From the NCBI RefSeq assembly GCF_002261475.1, contig NZ_NEVN01000001.1, forward strand, positions 248,001-312,000: a stretch of DNA of 64,000 nucleotides, in the 5' to 3' direction. Below the pieces are notes generated by a model. That model did no database searches. It saw only the letters and a list, made by a program, of their open reading frames with translations, and had not been told where the DNA came from. The translations under genes and the position numbers were made by a program. Below are positions 33,550 through 42,053 of the stretch, in pieces. This stretch comes from Bordetella genomosp. 5 (GTDB lineage Bacteria; Pseudomonadota; Gammaproteobacteria; Burkholderiales; Burkholderiaceae_B). Every line of letters begins with the position of its first letter. Position 1 is the first letter of the stretch.

Positions 33550-34463
33550 GCTCGTCGCGGATCCAGGGCTTCGCGCAGGCGGTCGCCCACGATGTTGATG
33601 GTGAGGATGAGGAGCAGCAGCGCCAGACCCGGGAACATGCTGATCCAGTAATCGCCCGAGAGCAGGTACTGGAAGCCGTTGGCGATCAACAGGCCGAGCG
33701 ACGGCTCGGTGATGGGCACGCCCACGCCCAGGAACGACAGCGTGGCTTCGAGCGCGATGGCGGTGGCGATCTGGATGGTGGCGAACACCATGACCGGGCC
33801 CATGCAGTTGGGCAGCAGATGCACCAGCATCACGCGCCAGGCCGGGTAACCGAGGTTGGCGGCGGCCTCCACATATTCCTTGCGGCGTTCCTGCAGCGCG
33901 CGGCCGCGCATGATGCGCGCGTAATGCGCCCATTGCACGACCACCAGCGCCAGAATCACCTTGTCGACGCCGCGGCCCATCATGGCCAGCAGCACCAGCG
34001 CCACCAGGATGGTCGGGAAGCCGAGGATGAAGTCGACCAGACGCATCAGGATGGCATCGACCACGCCGCCGACGTAGGCGGCCAGCAGGCCCACCAGGCT
34101 GCCGATGGCGGTGGCGAGCACCACGGCCGACAGACCCACCATGAGGCTGATGCGCAGGCCATACAGAATCGCGCTCAGCATGTCGCGGCCCTGGTCATCG
34201 GTGCCGAGCCAGTAGAAGCCGCCGTCCATCATGGGCGAGCGGGGCGGCAGGCGGCCGTCGAGCAGGTTGAGGTTGGCGAGGTCGTACGGATTCTGCGGCG
34301 CGAAGTACGGCGCCACCATCACGAAGACGATGAGAACCAGCAGGGCCAGCACCGAGCCGCGCACCGTCGGGCGCGCGTGCAGCTTCTTGAGGATCTGGGC
34401 GCGCCGCGGCGTCTGCTCCAGCGGCGGCATGGTCCGGGTGCGACCGGGATTGGAATTGGACAT
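33546..34463 (-). CDS. Peptide-type ABC transporter permease 2 (DppC/OppC type)
   Basis: This 305-residue protein has an N-terminal membrane anchor (VLALLVLIVFVMVAPYF, about 40-56) and five more transmembrane segments. The EAA coupling loop is visible as EYVEAAANLGYPAWRVMLVHLLPN. It forms the channel with the other permease, whose stop is 10 bp upstream. Confidence 0.95.
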   Translation of the reverse strand: MSNSNPGRTRTMPPLEQTPRRAQILKKLHARPTVRGSVLALLVLIVFVMVAPYFAPQNPYDLANLNLLDGRLPPRSPMMDGGFYWLGTDDQGRDMLSAILYGLRISLMVGLSAVVLATAIGSLVGLLAAYVGGVVDAILMRLVDFILGFPTILVALVLLAMMGRGVDKVILALVVVQWAHYARIMRGRALQERRKEYVEAAANLGYPAWRVMLVHLLPNCMGPVMVFATIQIATAIALEATLSFLGVGVPITEPSLGLLIANGFQYLLSGDYWISMFPGLALLLLILTINIVGDRLREALDPRRA

Positions 34464-34473
34464 GTCGATGGCC

Positions 34474-35451
34474 TTAATGAGCGGGGGCGACGAGTTGCAC
34501 GCGCGGATCGAGCGCCGCGTACAGGATGTCGACGATCAGGTTGATCACCACGAAGATCAGCGTGACCAGCATCACGTAGGCCACCACCACCGGGCGGTCG
34601 AGCTGGTAGACGCTGTCGATGAGCAGCTTGCCCATGCCGGGCCAGGCGAACACGGTTTCGGTGATGGTCGAGTAGGCGATGAGCGTGCCGAACTCCATGC
34701 CGATCACGGTGACCACGGGGATCAGGATGTTGCGCAGGATGTGGCGGCGCACGATGCGGCCCGGCTTGATGCCCTTGGCCCGCGCGAACTTCACGTAGTC
34801 CTGCGACTGCGCCTCGGCCACGCCGGTGGCCGTCATGCGCAGCACCAGCGCGATGTTGGCGAGCGCCAGGTTCACCGCGGGCATCATCACATGCGACCAG
34901 CCGTCGAGCGTGAAGATCGACAGCGGCACGCCCAGCACGGTCACGGTGTCGCCGCGGCCCGACGAGGGCAGCCAGCCGAGCCACACCGAGAACATCAGGA
35001 TGAGCATCATGCCCTGCCAGAAGTTCGGCAGCGAGAAGCCCAGGATCGAGGTGCCCATGATGCCGCGCCCGAGCGGACGGTCGCGGTGCAGGCCGGCCAC
35101 CAGACCCAGCGGGATGCCGATCACACAGGTGAGCGTGATCGCCACCACCACCAGCTCGAACGTCGCGGGGATGCGTTGCACGATCAGCTGGATGGCGGGG
35201 ATGCCGTGGACGAACGACGTGCCCAGATCGCCATGCAGCGCGCGCCACAGGAAGCCGGTGTACTGCTGCCACACCGGCAGGTCCAGGCCGAGGCGCGCGA
35301 TCATGGCCTGGCGCGCTTCTTCGCTGGCTTCGGGGCTGACGAGCAGCTCGATCGGATCGCCCACGGCATACACCGCGAGAAAGACCACCAGCGATACCGC
35401 CAGCAGCACGAACAGGCTTTGAATCAGCCTGCGCAAGATAAACAAGGCCAC
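34474..35451 (-). CDS. Peptide-type ABC transporter permease 1 (DppB/OppB type)
   Basis: This 325-residue protein has six transmembrane segments starting with LFILRRLIQSLFVLLAVSLVVFLAVY. The loop DYVKFARAKGIKPGRIVRRHILRN is the EAA motif that contacts an ATPase. Length and sequence pattern are those of the DppB family. Confidence 0.95.
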   Translation of the reverse strand: MALFILRRLIQSLFVLLAVSLVVFLAVYAVGDPIELLVSPEASEEARQAMIARLGLDLPVWQQYTGFLWRALHGDLGTSFVHGIPAIQLIVQRIPATFELVVVAITLTCVIGIPLGLVAGLHRDRPLGRGIMGTSILGFSLPNFWQGMMLILMFSVWLGWLPSSGRGDTVTVLGVPLSIFTLDGWSHVMMPAVNLALANIALVLRMTATGVAEAQSQDYVKFARAKGIKPGRIVRRHILRNILIPVVTVIGMEFGTLIAYSTITETVFAWPGMGKLLIDSVYQLDRPVVVAYVMLVTLIFVVINLIVDILYAALDPRVQLVAPAH

Positions 35452-35532
35452 GTTATGGATTCCTAGGTGGTCTCAAAAAGGCGCCGGCTCGCGAGCCGGA
35501 CACCACGAATGCAGTGCGTGCGCATGACGGGC

Positions 35533-36504
35533 TCAGGCGATTTCCTGGGCCAGGCGCACCACGGTCACGCCGGGGCGCAGATTGGTGAGCGACGGCATGA
35601 TCAGCACGCAGCGGTCATAGGGAGTGACGACCGGCTCGCCCTCGGACCAGCCGATCACGGTGCCGGCCTGCTCCAGGCATTCCAGGCCCTTCCAGGGCTG
35701 GGCGAAGCGGAAGTCGGGGCTGCGCGCCGCGATGGCGTGCGTCACGCGCAGCGCCTGCTGGCGCGGGGCGTCGGGTTGCAGCCAGCCGGCCGGGATATCG
35801 GCGGCATCGACGCAACCCGAGGCGGGCAGGAAGCGCGCGAGTTGATCCAGCGCCACGCCGTGCGCGGCCGGGTCGCCATGAAAACCGCATTCGATCAGCA
35901 GCGACCGCGTTTGCGGATCGCCGTCGACCGCGAAGCGGCCATGGTCGCGCAGCCGCACGCCCGCGGCGTGGCCGGCATCCGCCACGATGTACGCGGGGTT
36001 GCCCAGGGCCAGGGCGAGCTCGATGTTGCGCGGCGCCAGACCCGTGAGCTGCAGCGGCACGTCGGCATTGCTCATCGAATGAAAGTCGAGCAGCCAGTCG
36101 GCCTGGGCCACCCAGGGCGCGAGCGCGCGGGCGCGCTGCACATCGGGGGTGGCGGAGTCGTCCGCCAGGCGGGCCTCGCTCCACACGCGGTTCATGTCTT
36201 CTTCGACGAAGCGCGAGCCCGCGTATTTTTCCGGGTCGAAACGATCGAAGGCGGCGAGATTACAGAAAGCCAGGGTGAGCTTGCCGCGGCGCGGACGCAG
36301 TCCGGCGGCGAGCAAATCTTTCAGGGCCCAGGCGCCGCACAGTTCGTTGCCGTGCACCAGGGCGGTGAGCAGGACGTGGCGGCCGGGCACGCCCGAATCG
36401 AAGTGCCACACGCCTTCGGTCCCGGTGTTGCCGGCGCGTTCGAGACGCAAATCCGGACAGGGAAGCAGGAAGGGGCGAGGCGTGGGGGACTGAGCGGCAG
36501 ACAT
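35533..36504 (-). CDS. M14-type succinylglutamate desuccinylase/aspartoacylase family metalloenzyme
   Basis: This 323-residue protein starts at MSAAQSPTPRPF, with GGAG 7 bp upstream. The zinc site is visible: His51 and Glu54 (VHGNELCG) and His142 (LDFHS), with substrate-binding Asn105-Arg106 (EEDMNRVW) and the probable base Glu205 (LLIECGFHG). The family (AstE, aspartoacylase, and the distant murein amidase MpaA) removes acyl or amide-linked groups from amino acids. It lies inside the importer operon between the binding protein and the permeases, so it probably acts on the imported compound. The substrate is unknown. Confidence 0.88.
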   Translation of the reverse strand: MSAAQSPTPRPFLLPCPDLRLERAGNTGTEGVWHFDSGVPGRHVLLTALVHGNELCGAWALKDLLAAGLRPRRGKLTLAFCNLAAFDRFDPEKYAGSRFVEEDMNRVWSEARLADDSATPDVQRARALAPWVAQADWLLDFHSMSNADVPLQLTGLAPRNIELALALGNPAYIVADAGHAAGVRLRDHGRFAVDGDPQTRSLLIECGFHGDPAAHGVALDQLARFLPASGCVDAADIPAGWLQPDAPRQQALRVTHAIAARSPDFRFAQPWKGLECLEQAGTVIGWSEGEPVVTPYDRCVLIMPSLTNLRPGVTVVRLAQEIA

Positions 36505-36529
36505 GAAAACTCCGGCAAGGCCCGGCGAT

Positions 36530-36593
36530 TGTATCGGGGATACAGAATCGACGTTCCAAAAGGCAAGGGCGCCGCCTCGGCGGCGGCGCCCTT
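36530..36593 (-). other. Intercistronic hairpin and dyad after the binding-protein gene
   Basis: A perfect 12-bp GC stem (AAGGGCGCCGCC at 36565-36576 with its complement at 36582-36593, 5-nt loop) lies 35 bp after the binding-protein stop. On the minus strand only a weak TTTT follows at 3-nt distance. Downstream is a second dyad, TGTATC-3-GATACA (36530-36544). Such stems after a binding-protein gene commonly protect its mRNA or partly stop transcription. Confidence 0.6.
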
Positions 36594-36628
36594 CGCGCGG
36601 GTAGCGCGAGGCCACCCGGTGATGCTGA

Positions 36629-38260
36629 TTACTTCTTGTCGGCCGGCTTGACCGACATGGCCAGCGTGTACTGATCGCGGCGGCCTTCGTACACCAGACC
36701 CTTCTTGAAGGCCCAGATGGTGCTCTCGAAGTGCAGCGGGATCAGCGGCACGTTGTCCAGCGCGATCTGCGTGGCCTGCTGCAGCAGCTTCTCACGCTTC
36801 GCGGGGTCCACGGTCACGATGGCCTGCTGGTAGACCTTGTCGAAGTCGGCGTTGCTGAAGCCGCCGTAGTTGCTGGTGCCCAGGCCCTTGGGCGAGTCGA
36901 GCGAGGCGACCCACAGCTGGAACAGACCCGAGGCTTCGCCCACTTCCGACGGCCAGCCACCCATGGAGAAGCTGAACTCGCGCTTGGCGCGCTTGGGGAA
37001 GTAGATCGAGGCCGTCATGGCGTCGACGTTGGCCTTGATGCCCACGCGCGACAGGTACTGTGCCACGGCCTGCGCCACCTGGCCGTCGTTGATGTAACGG
37101 TCGTTGGTGGTGGAGATCGTCAGCTCGAAGCCGTTGGGATAGCCGGCTTCGGCCAGCAGCTTCTTCGCGCCTTCCGGATCGAACTTGAGCTCGGGGGCGT
37201 TGGGCAGGCCGCCGAACATGCCGTCAGGCATATATTGGTTGGCCTGGGTGGCGACGCCGTCCATGATGCGGGCCACGATGGTCTTGCGATCGATGGCCAT
37301 CGAGATGGCCTTGCGCACGCGCAGATCCTGCAGCGGATTCTTGCCGTCGGCCGCCTTCACGAAGGGGCTCGGCACGCGCGCCACGTCGGGCTGGAAGAAA
37401 ACCAGACGGGTGGAGGGCGTGGCGACATAGGCGAACTGCGCGTTGCCCTTGATGCGGGGCAGGTCGCGCGCGGCCGGGTTTTCGACCACGTCGAAGTCAC
37501 CCGAGAGCAGGCCGGTCAGGCGCGGGCCGGCGTTGGGCACGGGCACGAAGCGCACGTCCTTCCAGGCCGGCTTTTCGCCCCAGTAGTTGTCGTTGCGGGT
37601 CAGCTCGATGCCGGTGCCCTTGACGTACGACTTCAGCAGGTACGGGCCGGTGCCGATGGCGTCCTTGCCGTTGTTGAAGTCGGCCACGGTGGGCCACTTG
37701 CCGGTCACGCCGCAACCTTGTTTCGGGTCGAAGTGCAGCTTGCCGTGTTCGACGATGCCGTTCCAGATGATGGGCAGGCTGCGGGCGAACTCGGCCGGCA
37801 GCAGCGGCAGCGGCTCGGCCGTCTTGATGATCACGGTGTGGGCATCCGGCGTTTGCACGTCGACGATGCGCTTGGTCGTGTCCATGTACGACTGCGAGAT
37901 GTTGGTCTCGTTGTTCAGCGTGCGGCAGATCGTGAACAGCACGTCTTCGGACGTGAACGGCTTGCCGTTCGAGAACTTCACGTCGTCGCGCAGCTTGAAT
38001 TCCCAGGTCAGGTCGTCCAGCGTCTTCCACGACGTGGCCAGCGAGGGCTTGAGCTTCATGTCGGGATCGCGGCCCACCAGCGAATCGTAGACGTGCGCCG
38101 CGAAGGCGTCGTTCTGCGTCATCTTGTGATAGTGGGGATCGGCCGAGGTCGGCTCGGACGAGAGGGCGATCTTGATCGACTGAGCCAGCGCCGGGCCGGC
38201 GGGCACGGTGGCGATGCCGACGCCCGCGGCCAGCAGGGCCAGGGTGGTGCGCAACTTCAT
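36629..38260 (-). CDS. Peptide-type ABC transporter periplasmic binding protein
   Basis: This 543-residue SBP family 5 protein starts at MKLRTTLALLAAG, with GGAG 8 bp upstream. The signal peptide ends about residue 26 (PALA-QSIK). Conserved SBP_bac_5 text includes LSSEPTSADPHYHKMTQNDAFAAHVYDSLVGRDPDMKLKPSLATSW. It captures the substrate in the periplasm for the permeases encoded downstream. It is the first gene of the operon and has a near-consensus promoter at 38289-38318. Confidence 0.93.
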   Translation of the reverse strand: MKLRTTLALLAAGVGIATVPAGPALAQSIKIALSSEPTSADPHYHKMTQNDAFAAHVYDSLVGRDPDMKLKPSLATSWKTLDDLTWEFKLRDDVKFSNGKPFTSEDVLFTICRTLNNETNISQSYMDTTKRIVDVQTPDAHTVIIKTAEPLPLLPAEFARSLPIIWNGIVEHGKLHFDPKQGCGVTGKWPTVADFNNGKDAIGTGPYLLKSYVKGTGIELTRNDNYWGEKPAWKDVRFVPVPNAGPRLTGLLSGDFDVVENPAARDLPRIKGNAQFAYVATPSTRLVFFQPDVARVPSPFVKAADGKNPLQDLRVRKAISMAIDRKTIVARIMDGVATQANQYMPDGMFGGLPNAPELKFDPEGAKKLLAEAGYPNGFELTISTTNDRYINDGQVAQAVAQYLSRVGIKANVDAMTASIYFPKRAKREFSFSMGGWPSEVGEASGLFQLWVASLDSPKGLGTSNYGGFSNADFDKVYQQAIVTVDPAKREKLLQQATQIALDNVPLIPLHFESTIWAFKKGLVYEGRRDQYTLAMSVKPADKK

Positions 38261-38288
38261 GGGGACACTCCGGGTATACGAGCCCGGG

Positions 38289-38318
38289 ATTATCAATACC
38301 CCGTTTACGCATTGTCAA
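38289..38318 (-). promoter_or_regulatory. Near-consensus sigma-70 promoter of the peptide-import operon
   Basis: On the minus strand TTGACA (38313-38318) and GATAAT (38289-38294) are separated by 18 bp, about 30 bp upstream of the binding-protein ATG. This is one of the two best promoter matches in the window, so basal transcription may be high. Confidence 0.75.
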
Positions 38319-38721
38319 CGGAGGACACGTCACTCATACATTTCCCTGTGGCCGCTCTCATAGGAGAGAATCGGGGCCATATCAGGGGAATCCCCGAGAG
38401 CCGGAGGTGAAATCGGTGACATAAGGGGAGGGCGGCATGAGGCCGCGGGGGAGGGAGGGGCGTCGCACCCGGCGTGAGCCGGGCGCGTCGCAGGCGGCGC
38501 CGAAAAGAGAGGAGAGGGCGGCGCCGCTACCAGCCGGGTGAGGTGTGTTGCGGCAGACCTGGCTGCGGCTGGGTACCACCCCCGAGGCGTCGCGCGAACG
38601 TGCGGCGCGGGCGGCCTCGGGGTCTTGCTTCTACTGCGACGGCGGCGCGTTGCGCGCGGCCTCTACGACAGACGACGTCTTGCTGCTCAACAACCGCGGG
38701 TACGGCTACGTCAACTTGCTC
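38319..38721. other. Structured GC-rich intergenic DNA without a gene
   Basis: Frames are open on both strands but have unnatural composition and no ribosome sites. I see stems CCCGGC-gtga-GCCGGG (38468-38483), a 9-bp pair GCGGCGCCG (38494-38502) with CGGCGCCGC (38519-38527), and TCGGGG/CCCCGA (38371-38376 with 38392-38397). None has a T-run. I see nothing else in this stretch. Confidence 0.5.
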
Positions 38722-38867
38722 GGACTGCAGACTACAACTGCGGGAACTGCGGACTACAACTGCGGTGCTGCCACTTCAACTGCGGTGCTGCCACTTCAAC
38801 TGCTGGGACTGCCAACTACAACTGCGGTACTGCCACTTCAACTGCGGGAACTGCCAACTGCAACTGC
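38722..38867. repeat. Seven-unit minisatellite with AACTGC core
   Basis: Units of 20 bp (type GGTGCTGCCACTTCAACTGC) and 22 bp (GGGAACTGC then ACTACAACTGC) alternate irregularly. The AACTGC core ends at 38741, 38763, 38783, 38803, 38825, 38845 and 38867, so six steps cover 126 bp, an average of 21.0 bp. The unit lengths are not multiples of three, and every minus-strand frame contains stops. Confidence 0.85.
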
Positions 38868-39024
38868 TGAGCCGCCACTCAAACGGCTCGGGCACTGCCA
38901 CTCAACGTCTTTCACGCGCCGCCGGAGAGGTGCGACGCGTGAGGCGGCCCGCGGATGCTGCTTGCGGTGGCCGCCGTACTGCTCCCGCCGGGGCGGGTAC
39001 TGCCTGGAAATCAGATCCAGCGAA

Positions 39025-39258
39025 TTACCACTGCGAACCGCTGTAGTGGGCGCTTTGGGCGCGAGCACGATTCATCGAATCGTTGACTTCGGCCACGAAA
39101 TCGGAGAACTGAGCGATAACGCGCGAAATCTTGCTGCCGGCGGTCTTCAGAGCGGCAACAGGGTGGGCATTGGGCTGCGATTCCATGGCGCCGCGAAGCA
39201 GGTCGCGCTCGAGGGAATCGGTCAGGCGGGCATTTTGGTTCAGGCTAAGGTCGGTCAT
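39025..39258 (-). CDS. 77-residue protein of unknown function
   Basis: A good ribosome site (TGGAG, 6 bp spacing) and a near-perfect promoter support this small gene. The protein (MTDLSLNQNARLTDSLERDLLRGAMES...VAALKTAGSKISRVIAQFSDFVAEVNDSMNRARAQSAHYSGSQW) has no signal peptide or Cys and is predicted helical and amphipathic in its second half. The SKISRVIAQFSDFVAEVNDSMNRAR stretch could form a coiled coil. I do not recognise a family. The long untranslated repeat region lies downstream. Confidence 0.7.
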   Translation of the reverse strand: MTDLSLNQNARLTDSLERDLLRGAMESQPNAHPVAALKTAGSKISRVIAQFSDFVAEVNDSMNRARAQSAHYSGSQW

Positions 39259-39294
39259 GGTGTGCTCCAGTGATGTGTCGTCTCGGTAGAAACC

Positions 39295-39324
39295 ATTATA
39301 GGGATTACCCTAGGACCATAGCAA
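39295..39324 (-). promoter_or_regulatory. Promoter of the 77-residue gene
   Basis: On the minus strand TTGCTA (39319-39324) and a perfect TATAAT (39295-39300) are 18 bp apart, about 37 bp upstream of the ATG. A dyad covers the spacer and the edge of the -10. Confidence 0.78.
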
Positions 39325-39347
39325 CAAGATTCTAGGGTTTTCCCTAG
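39299..39347. promoter_or_regulatory. Twin TAGGG-N4-CCCTA operators
   Basis: TAGGG-ATTA-CCCTA (39299-39312) overlaps the promoter spacer and CTAGGG-TTTT-CCCTAG (39332-39347) lies just upstream of the -35. Their centres are 34 bp apart. Two copies of one dyad bracketing a -35 is the arrangement of a repressor or repressor/activator pair. The regulator is unknown. Confidence 0.7.
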
Positions 39348-39387
39348 GAATGTTGTAAATACCCATTTCTCCCTATGAGCGGGGGCG

Positions 39388-39413
39388 AAAAAAAGCCCGG
39401 ATGACCGGGCTTT
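39388..39413 (-). terminator. Terminator of nnrD
   Basis: AAAGCCCGG and CCGGGCTTT form a 9-bp stem with a 4-nt loop (39392-39413), followed on the minus strand by a T-run (39388-39394). It lies 9 bp after the nnrD stop. Confidence 0.9.
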
Positions 39414-39421
39414 GGGGGGCT

Positions 39422-40312
39422 TCAGTGGCCGTTTCTGATGGCTCGCGCGGCGTCGGCGAGTTCGCCGGCCGTCAGGCCGATCGGCCCGATGCCTGCCGCG
39501 GCCAGCGCGTCGGCCGCCGCCCCGTGCAGCCAGACCGCCGCAGGGACCGCGATCTCGGGCGGCATGCGCTGGGCCAGCAGCGCGCCCAGCATCCCGGCCA
39601 GCACATCGCCGGTGCCGGCCGTGGCCAGGCCGGGGTTGCCGGTGGGATTGATCCGGCACGTGGTGCCACCGGGGGCGCAGATGAGGGTGCCGGCACCCTT
39701 GAGCACGATCCAGGCCGGGTAACGGGCGGCGAGGGCGATGGCGGCGGCGGGCCGGTCGGCCTGCACCTCGTGCGTCTCGCAGCCCAGCAGGCGGGCCGCC
39801 TCGGCGGGATGCGGCGTCAGCACCACCGGCCCCGCGCCCCAGTCCGGCGCCAGCCCGCCACGGGCCAGCCCACGATGGGCCAGCAAATTCAACGCATCGG
39901 CGTCCAGGACGAGCGGGGCGTCGCCGCGCTGGGCGAACAGGCGCGCGAGGATCTGTTCGGCGGCGGGGCTCTGGCCGATGCCGCAGCCGGCCGTCCAGGC
40001 GGAGATCGGCACGGCCCCCGTCAGCAGATCCTCGGCCGTGCGCAGCATCAGCTCGGGCTGCAGCGGATCGCAGGGCCAGGGCAGCGCTTCGTCGAGCAGA
40101 CCGATCAAGACCTTGCCCGCGCCCAGGCGCAGGGCGGCGCGTCCCGCCAGCAACGCTGCCCCGGCCATGCCGGGCGCGCCGCCGACGATGGCGAGCGTGC
40201 CATACGTGCCCTTGTGGCCCGCCGGATCGCGCGCCGCGAACAGTTCGGGGAAATCGGCGCGGCCGAGCGGCCGGGGCGGTTCGGGGGGCGTGGACGTCGG
40301 TGTCTGCGGCAT
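39422..40312 (-). CDS. nnrD: ADP-dependent (S)-NAD(P)H-hydrate dehydratase
   Basis: This 296-residue ribokinase-fold enzyme repairs hydrated NAD(P)H. Signatures are [20 protein letters not shown] (about 34-53) and [22 protein letters not shown] (about 228-249). The N-terminal epimerase domain (NnrE) of the fused form is absent, so the epimerase must be encoded elsewhere. It stands alone and has its own terminator. Confidence 0.92.
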   Translation of the reverse strand: MPQTPTSTPPEPPRPLGRADFPELFAARDPAGHKGTYGTLAIVGGAPGMAGAALLAGRAALRLGAGKVLIGLLDEALPWPCDPLQPELMLRTAEDLLTGAVPISAWTAGCGIGQSPAAEQILARLFAQRGDAPLVLDADALNLLAHRGLARGGLAPDWGAGPVVLTPHPAEAARLLGCETHEVQADRPAAAIALAARYPAWIVLKGAGTLICAPGGTTCRINPTGNPGLATAGTGDVLAGMLGALLAQRMPPEIAVPAAVWLHGAAADALAAAGIGPIGLTAGELADAARAIRNGH

Positions 40313-40423
40313 GGGCGGTAAGCGGGGCGGGTCGGGTGCTATCCACTATAGTGCCCAAAAAACACCGCGGCCCGCCGGCCGCTTCATCGTGCGGGACGAC
40401 TGCCGTCCCGCTGGAGAGACGCG

Positions 40424-41299
40424 ATGTCAGAGAATCACCCCGCTTCGTCCGCCGCCGAGGGCGACCTCAGCCCCGAGGGCGACCTCAGCCATTACGCCCG
40501 CTATCAGGCGCTCAAGTTCCGCCGTCACCCGCACGGGGTGCTCGAGCTCATCATGGGCGCCAAGGATGCGTCGGGCAAGCTGTCCACGGCCGATCACCGC
40601 ATGCATCGCGAGCTGGCCGATGTCTGGCGCGATATCGACACCGATGCGCAGACGCGCGCCGTGGTCATCCGGGGCGAGGGCAAGGGCTTCTCGGGCGGGG
40701 GCGACCTCGGCCTGGTGCAGGAGATGGCCGACGACTTCGACGTGCGGGCACGGGTGTGGCGCGAGGCGCGCGACCTGGTCTACAACGTGATCAACTGCGG
40801 CAAGCCGGTGGTCTCGGCCATGCACGGCGCGGCCGTGGGCGCCGGCCTCGTGGCGGGTCTGCTCGCCGACATCTCGATCGCCACGCCCGACGCGCGCATC
40901 ATCGATGGCCATACCCGCCTGGGCGTGGCCGCCGGCGATCATGCCGCCATCGTGTGGCCGCTGCTGTGCGGCATGGCCAAGGCCAAGTACTACCTGCTTT
41001 TGTGCGAGACGGTCAGCGGCGCCGAGGCCGAACGCATCGGCCTGGTCTCGCTGTGCGTCGAAGAAGAGCAGCTGCTGCCGCGCGCGTTCGAGATCGCGAC
41101 CCGTCTTGCGACCGGGTCGCAGACGGCGATCCGCTGGACCAAATACGCGTTGAACAATTGGCTGCGTCAGGCGGGCCCCACGTTCGACACCTCGCTCGCC
41201 CTCGAATTCATGGGCTTCGCCGGTCCGGACGTGCGCGAGGGCGTGAAGTCGCTGCGGGAGAAGCGTCCGCCCGCCTTCGATACCGACGCGCCTTTTTGA
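40424..41299 (+). CDS. Crotonase-family protein lacking both catalytic glutamates
   Basis: The 291-residue protein has the crotonase fold (oxyanion loop [37 protein letters not shown]). At the two hydratase glutamate positions it has Val143 (GAGLVAGL) and His163 (IDGHTRLG). The following [17 protein letters not shown] is a distinct clade motif. It should therefore not be a simple hydratase, and isomerase, hydrolase, dehalogenase or decarboxylase chemistry is possible. It is divergent from nnrD and convergent with the next crotonase gene, whose stop is 4 bp away. Confidence 0.88.
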   Translation: MSENHPASSAAEGDLSPEGDLSHYARYQALKFRRHPHGVLELIMGAKDASGKLSTADHRMHRELADVWRDIDTDAQTRAVVIRGEGKGFSGGGDLGLVQEMADDFDVRARVWREARDLVYNVINCGKPVVSAMHGAAVGAGLVAGLLADISIATPDARIIDGHTRLGVAAGDHAAIVWPLLCGMAKAKYYLLLCETVSGAEAERIGLVSLCVEEEQLLPRAFEIATRLATGSQTAIRWTKYALNNWLRQAGPTFDTSLALEFMGFAGPDVREGVKSLREKRPPAFDTDAPF

Positions 41300-41303
41300 G
41301 CGA

Positions 41304-42053
41304 TCAGCCTTTGCGCGCCGCGAAGAAGCGCGCGAAGGCGGCCTGCGCCTCGTCGCTGCGCAGGCGGGCGCGAAACTGCTTCGCCTCTTCGTCGAGCGTG
41401 GCGTGCAGCTGGGGGCGCAGCGCGCGCTTGAGCAGCGCCTTCGACACACGCAGCGCCTCGTGCGGCTGCGCGGCCAGCAGTTGCGCGGTTTCGCGGGCGC
41501 GAGCCAGCGCGCCGCCCGCCGGCACCACGGCGTTGGCCAGCCCGTGTTCGTGCGCCGCCTGCGCGCCGAACTTCTCGCCCAGCAGCAGCCACTCGGTGGC
41601 CTGGCGCACGCCCGCGATCTGCGGCAGCAGCAGGCTGGAGCCGCCCTCGGGGCACAGGCCCAGCGCGGCGAACGGCAGCCGCAACACGGCGCCCTCGGCC
41701 ACATAGACGAAATCGCAGTGCTGCAGCAGCGTGACCCCCACGCCGACCGCGTTGCCCTCGACCGCCGCGATGACCGGCGTGTCGAGGTCGATCAGCGCGC
41801 GCAGGAATCGCAGCGCCGGGCTGTCGCCCTCGGGCCGGTCGGCCTGGAAGTCGCGCAGATCGTTGCCGGCCGTGAAGTGGCCTCCCGCGCCGGTCAGGAT
41901 CACGGCTGCGACGCCGGGGTCGGCCGCCGCATCCGTCAGACCCTGCGTGAGGGCATCGTAAGCGGCGCGATCGAGCGCATTGCGGGCCTCGGGCCGGTTG
42001 ATGGTGAGGGTCAGGATGGCGCCGTCGCGCGCCTGCAGGACCGGCGCGCTCAT
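41304..42053 (-). CDS. Enoyl-CoA delta-isomerase-like crotonase
   Basis: The start is the ATG giving MSAPVLQARDGAILTLTINRP, overlapping the upstream stop by 4 bp. The 249-residue protein has the oxyanion loop FTAGNDLRDF. The two hydratase glutamates are replaced (GVGVTLLQHCDF and RLPFAALG), but GLCPEGGSSLLLP places a glutamate where peroxisomal-type delta3-delta2 isomerases carry their base. Isomerase activity on unsaturated acyl-CoAs is the best guess. It is coupled to the nitronate monooxygenase gene. Confidence 0.88.
   Translation of the reverse strand: MSAPVLQARDGAILTLTINRPEARNALDRAAYDALTQGLTDAAADPGVAAVILTGAGGHFTAGNDLRDFQADRPEGDSPALRFLRALIDLDTPVIAAVEGNAVGVGVTLLQHCDFVYVAEGAVLRLPFAALGLCPEGGSSLLLPQIAGVRQATEWLLLGEKFGAQAAHEHGLANAVVPAGGALARARETAQLLAAQPHEALRVSKALLKRALRPQLHATLDEEAKQFRARLRSDEAQAAFARFFAARKG

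Noticed and set aside
38474-39273. Open plus-strand frames of up to 242 codons in the repeat-rich region
   Set aside because: Three overlapping frames are open only because of the repeat composition; Cys/Asn/Gln/Thr-rich products have no ribosome site or domain.
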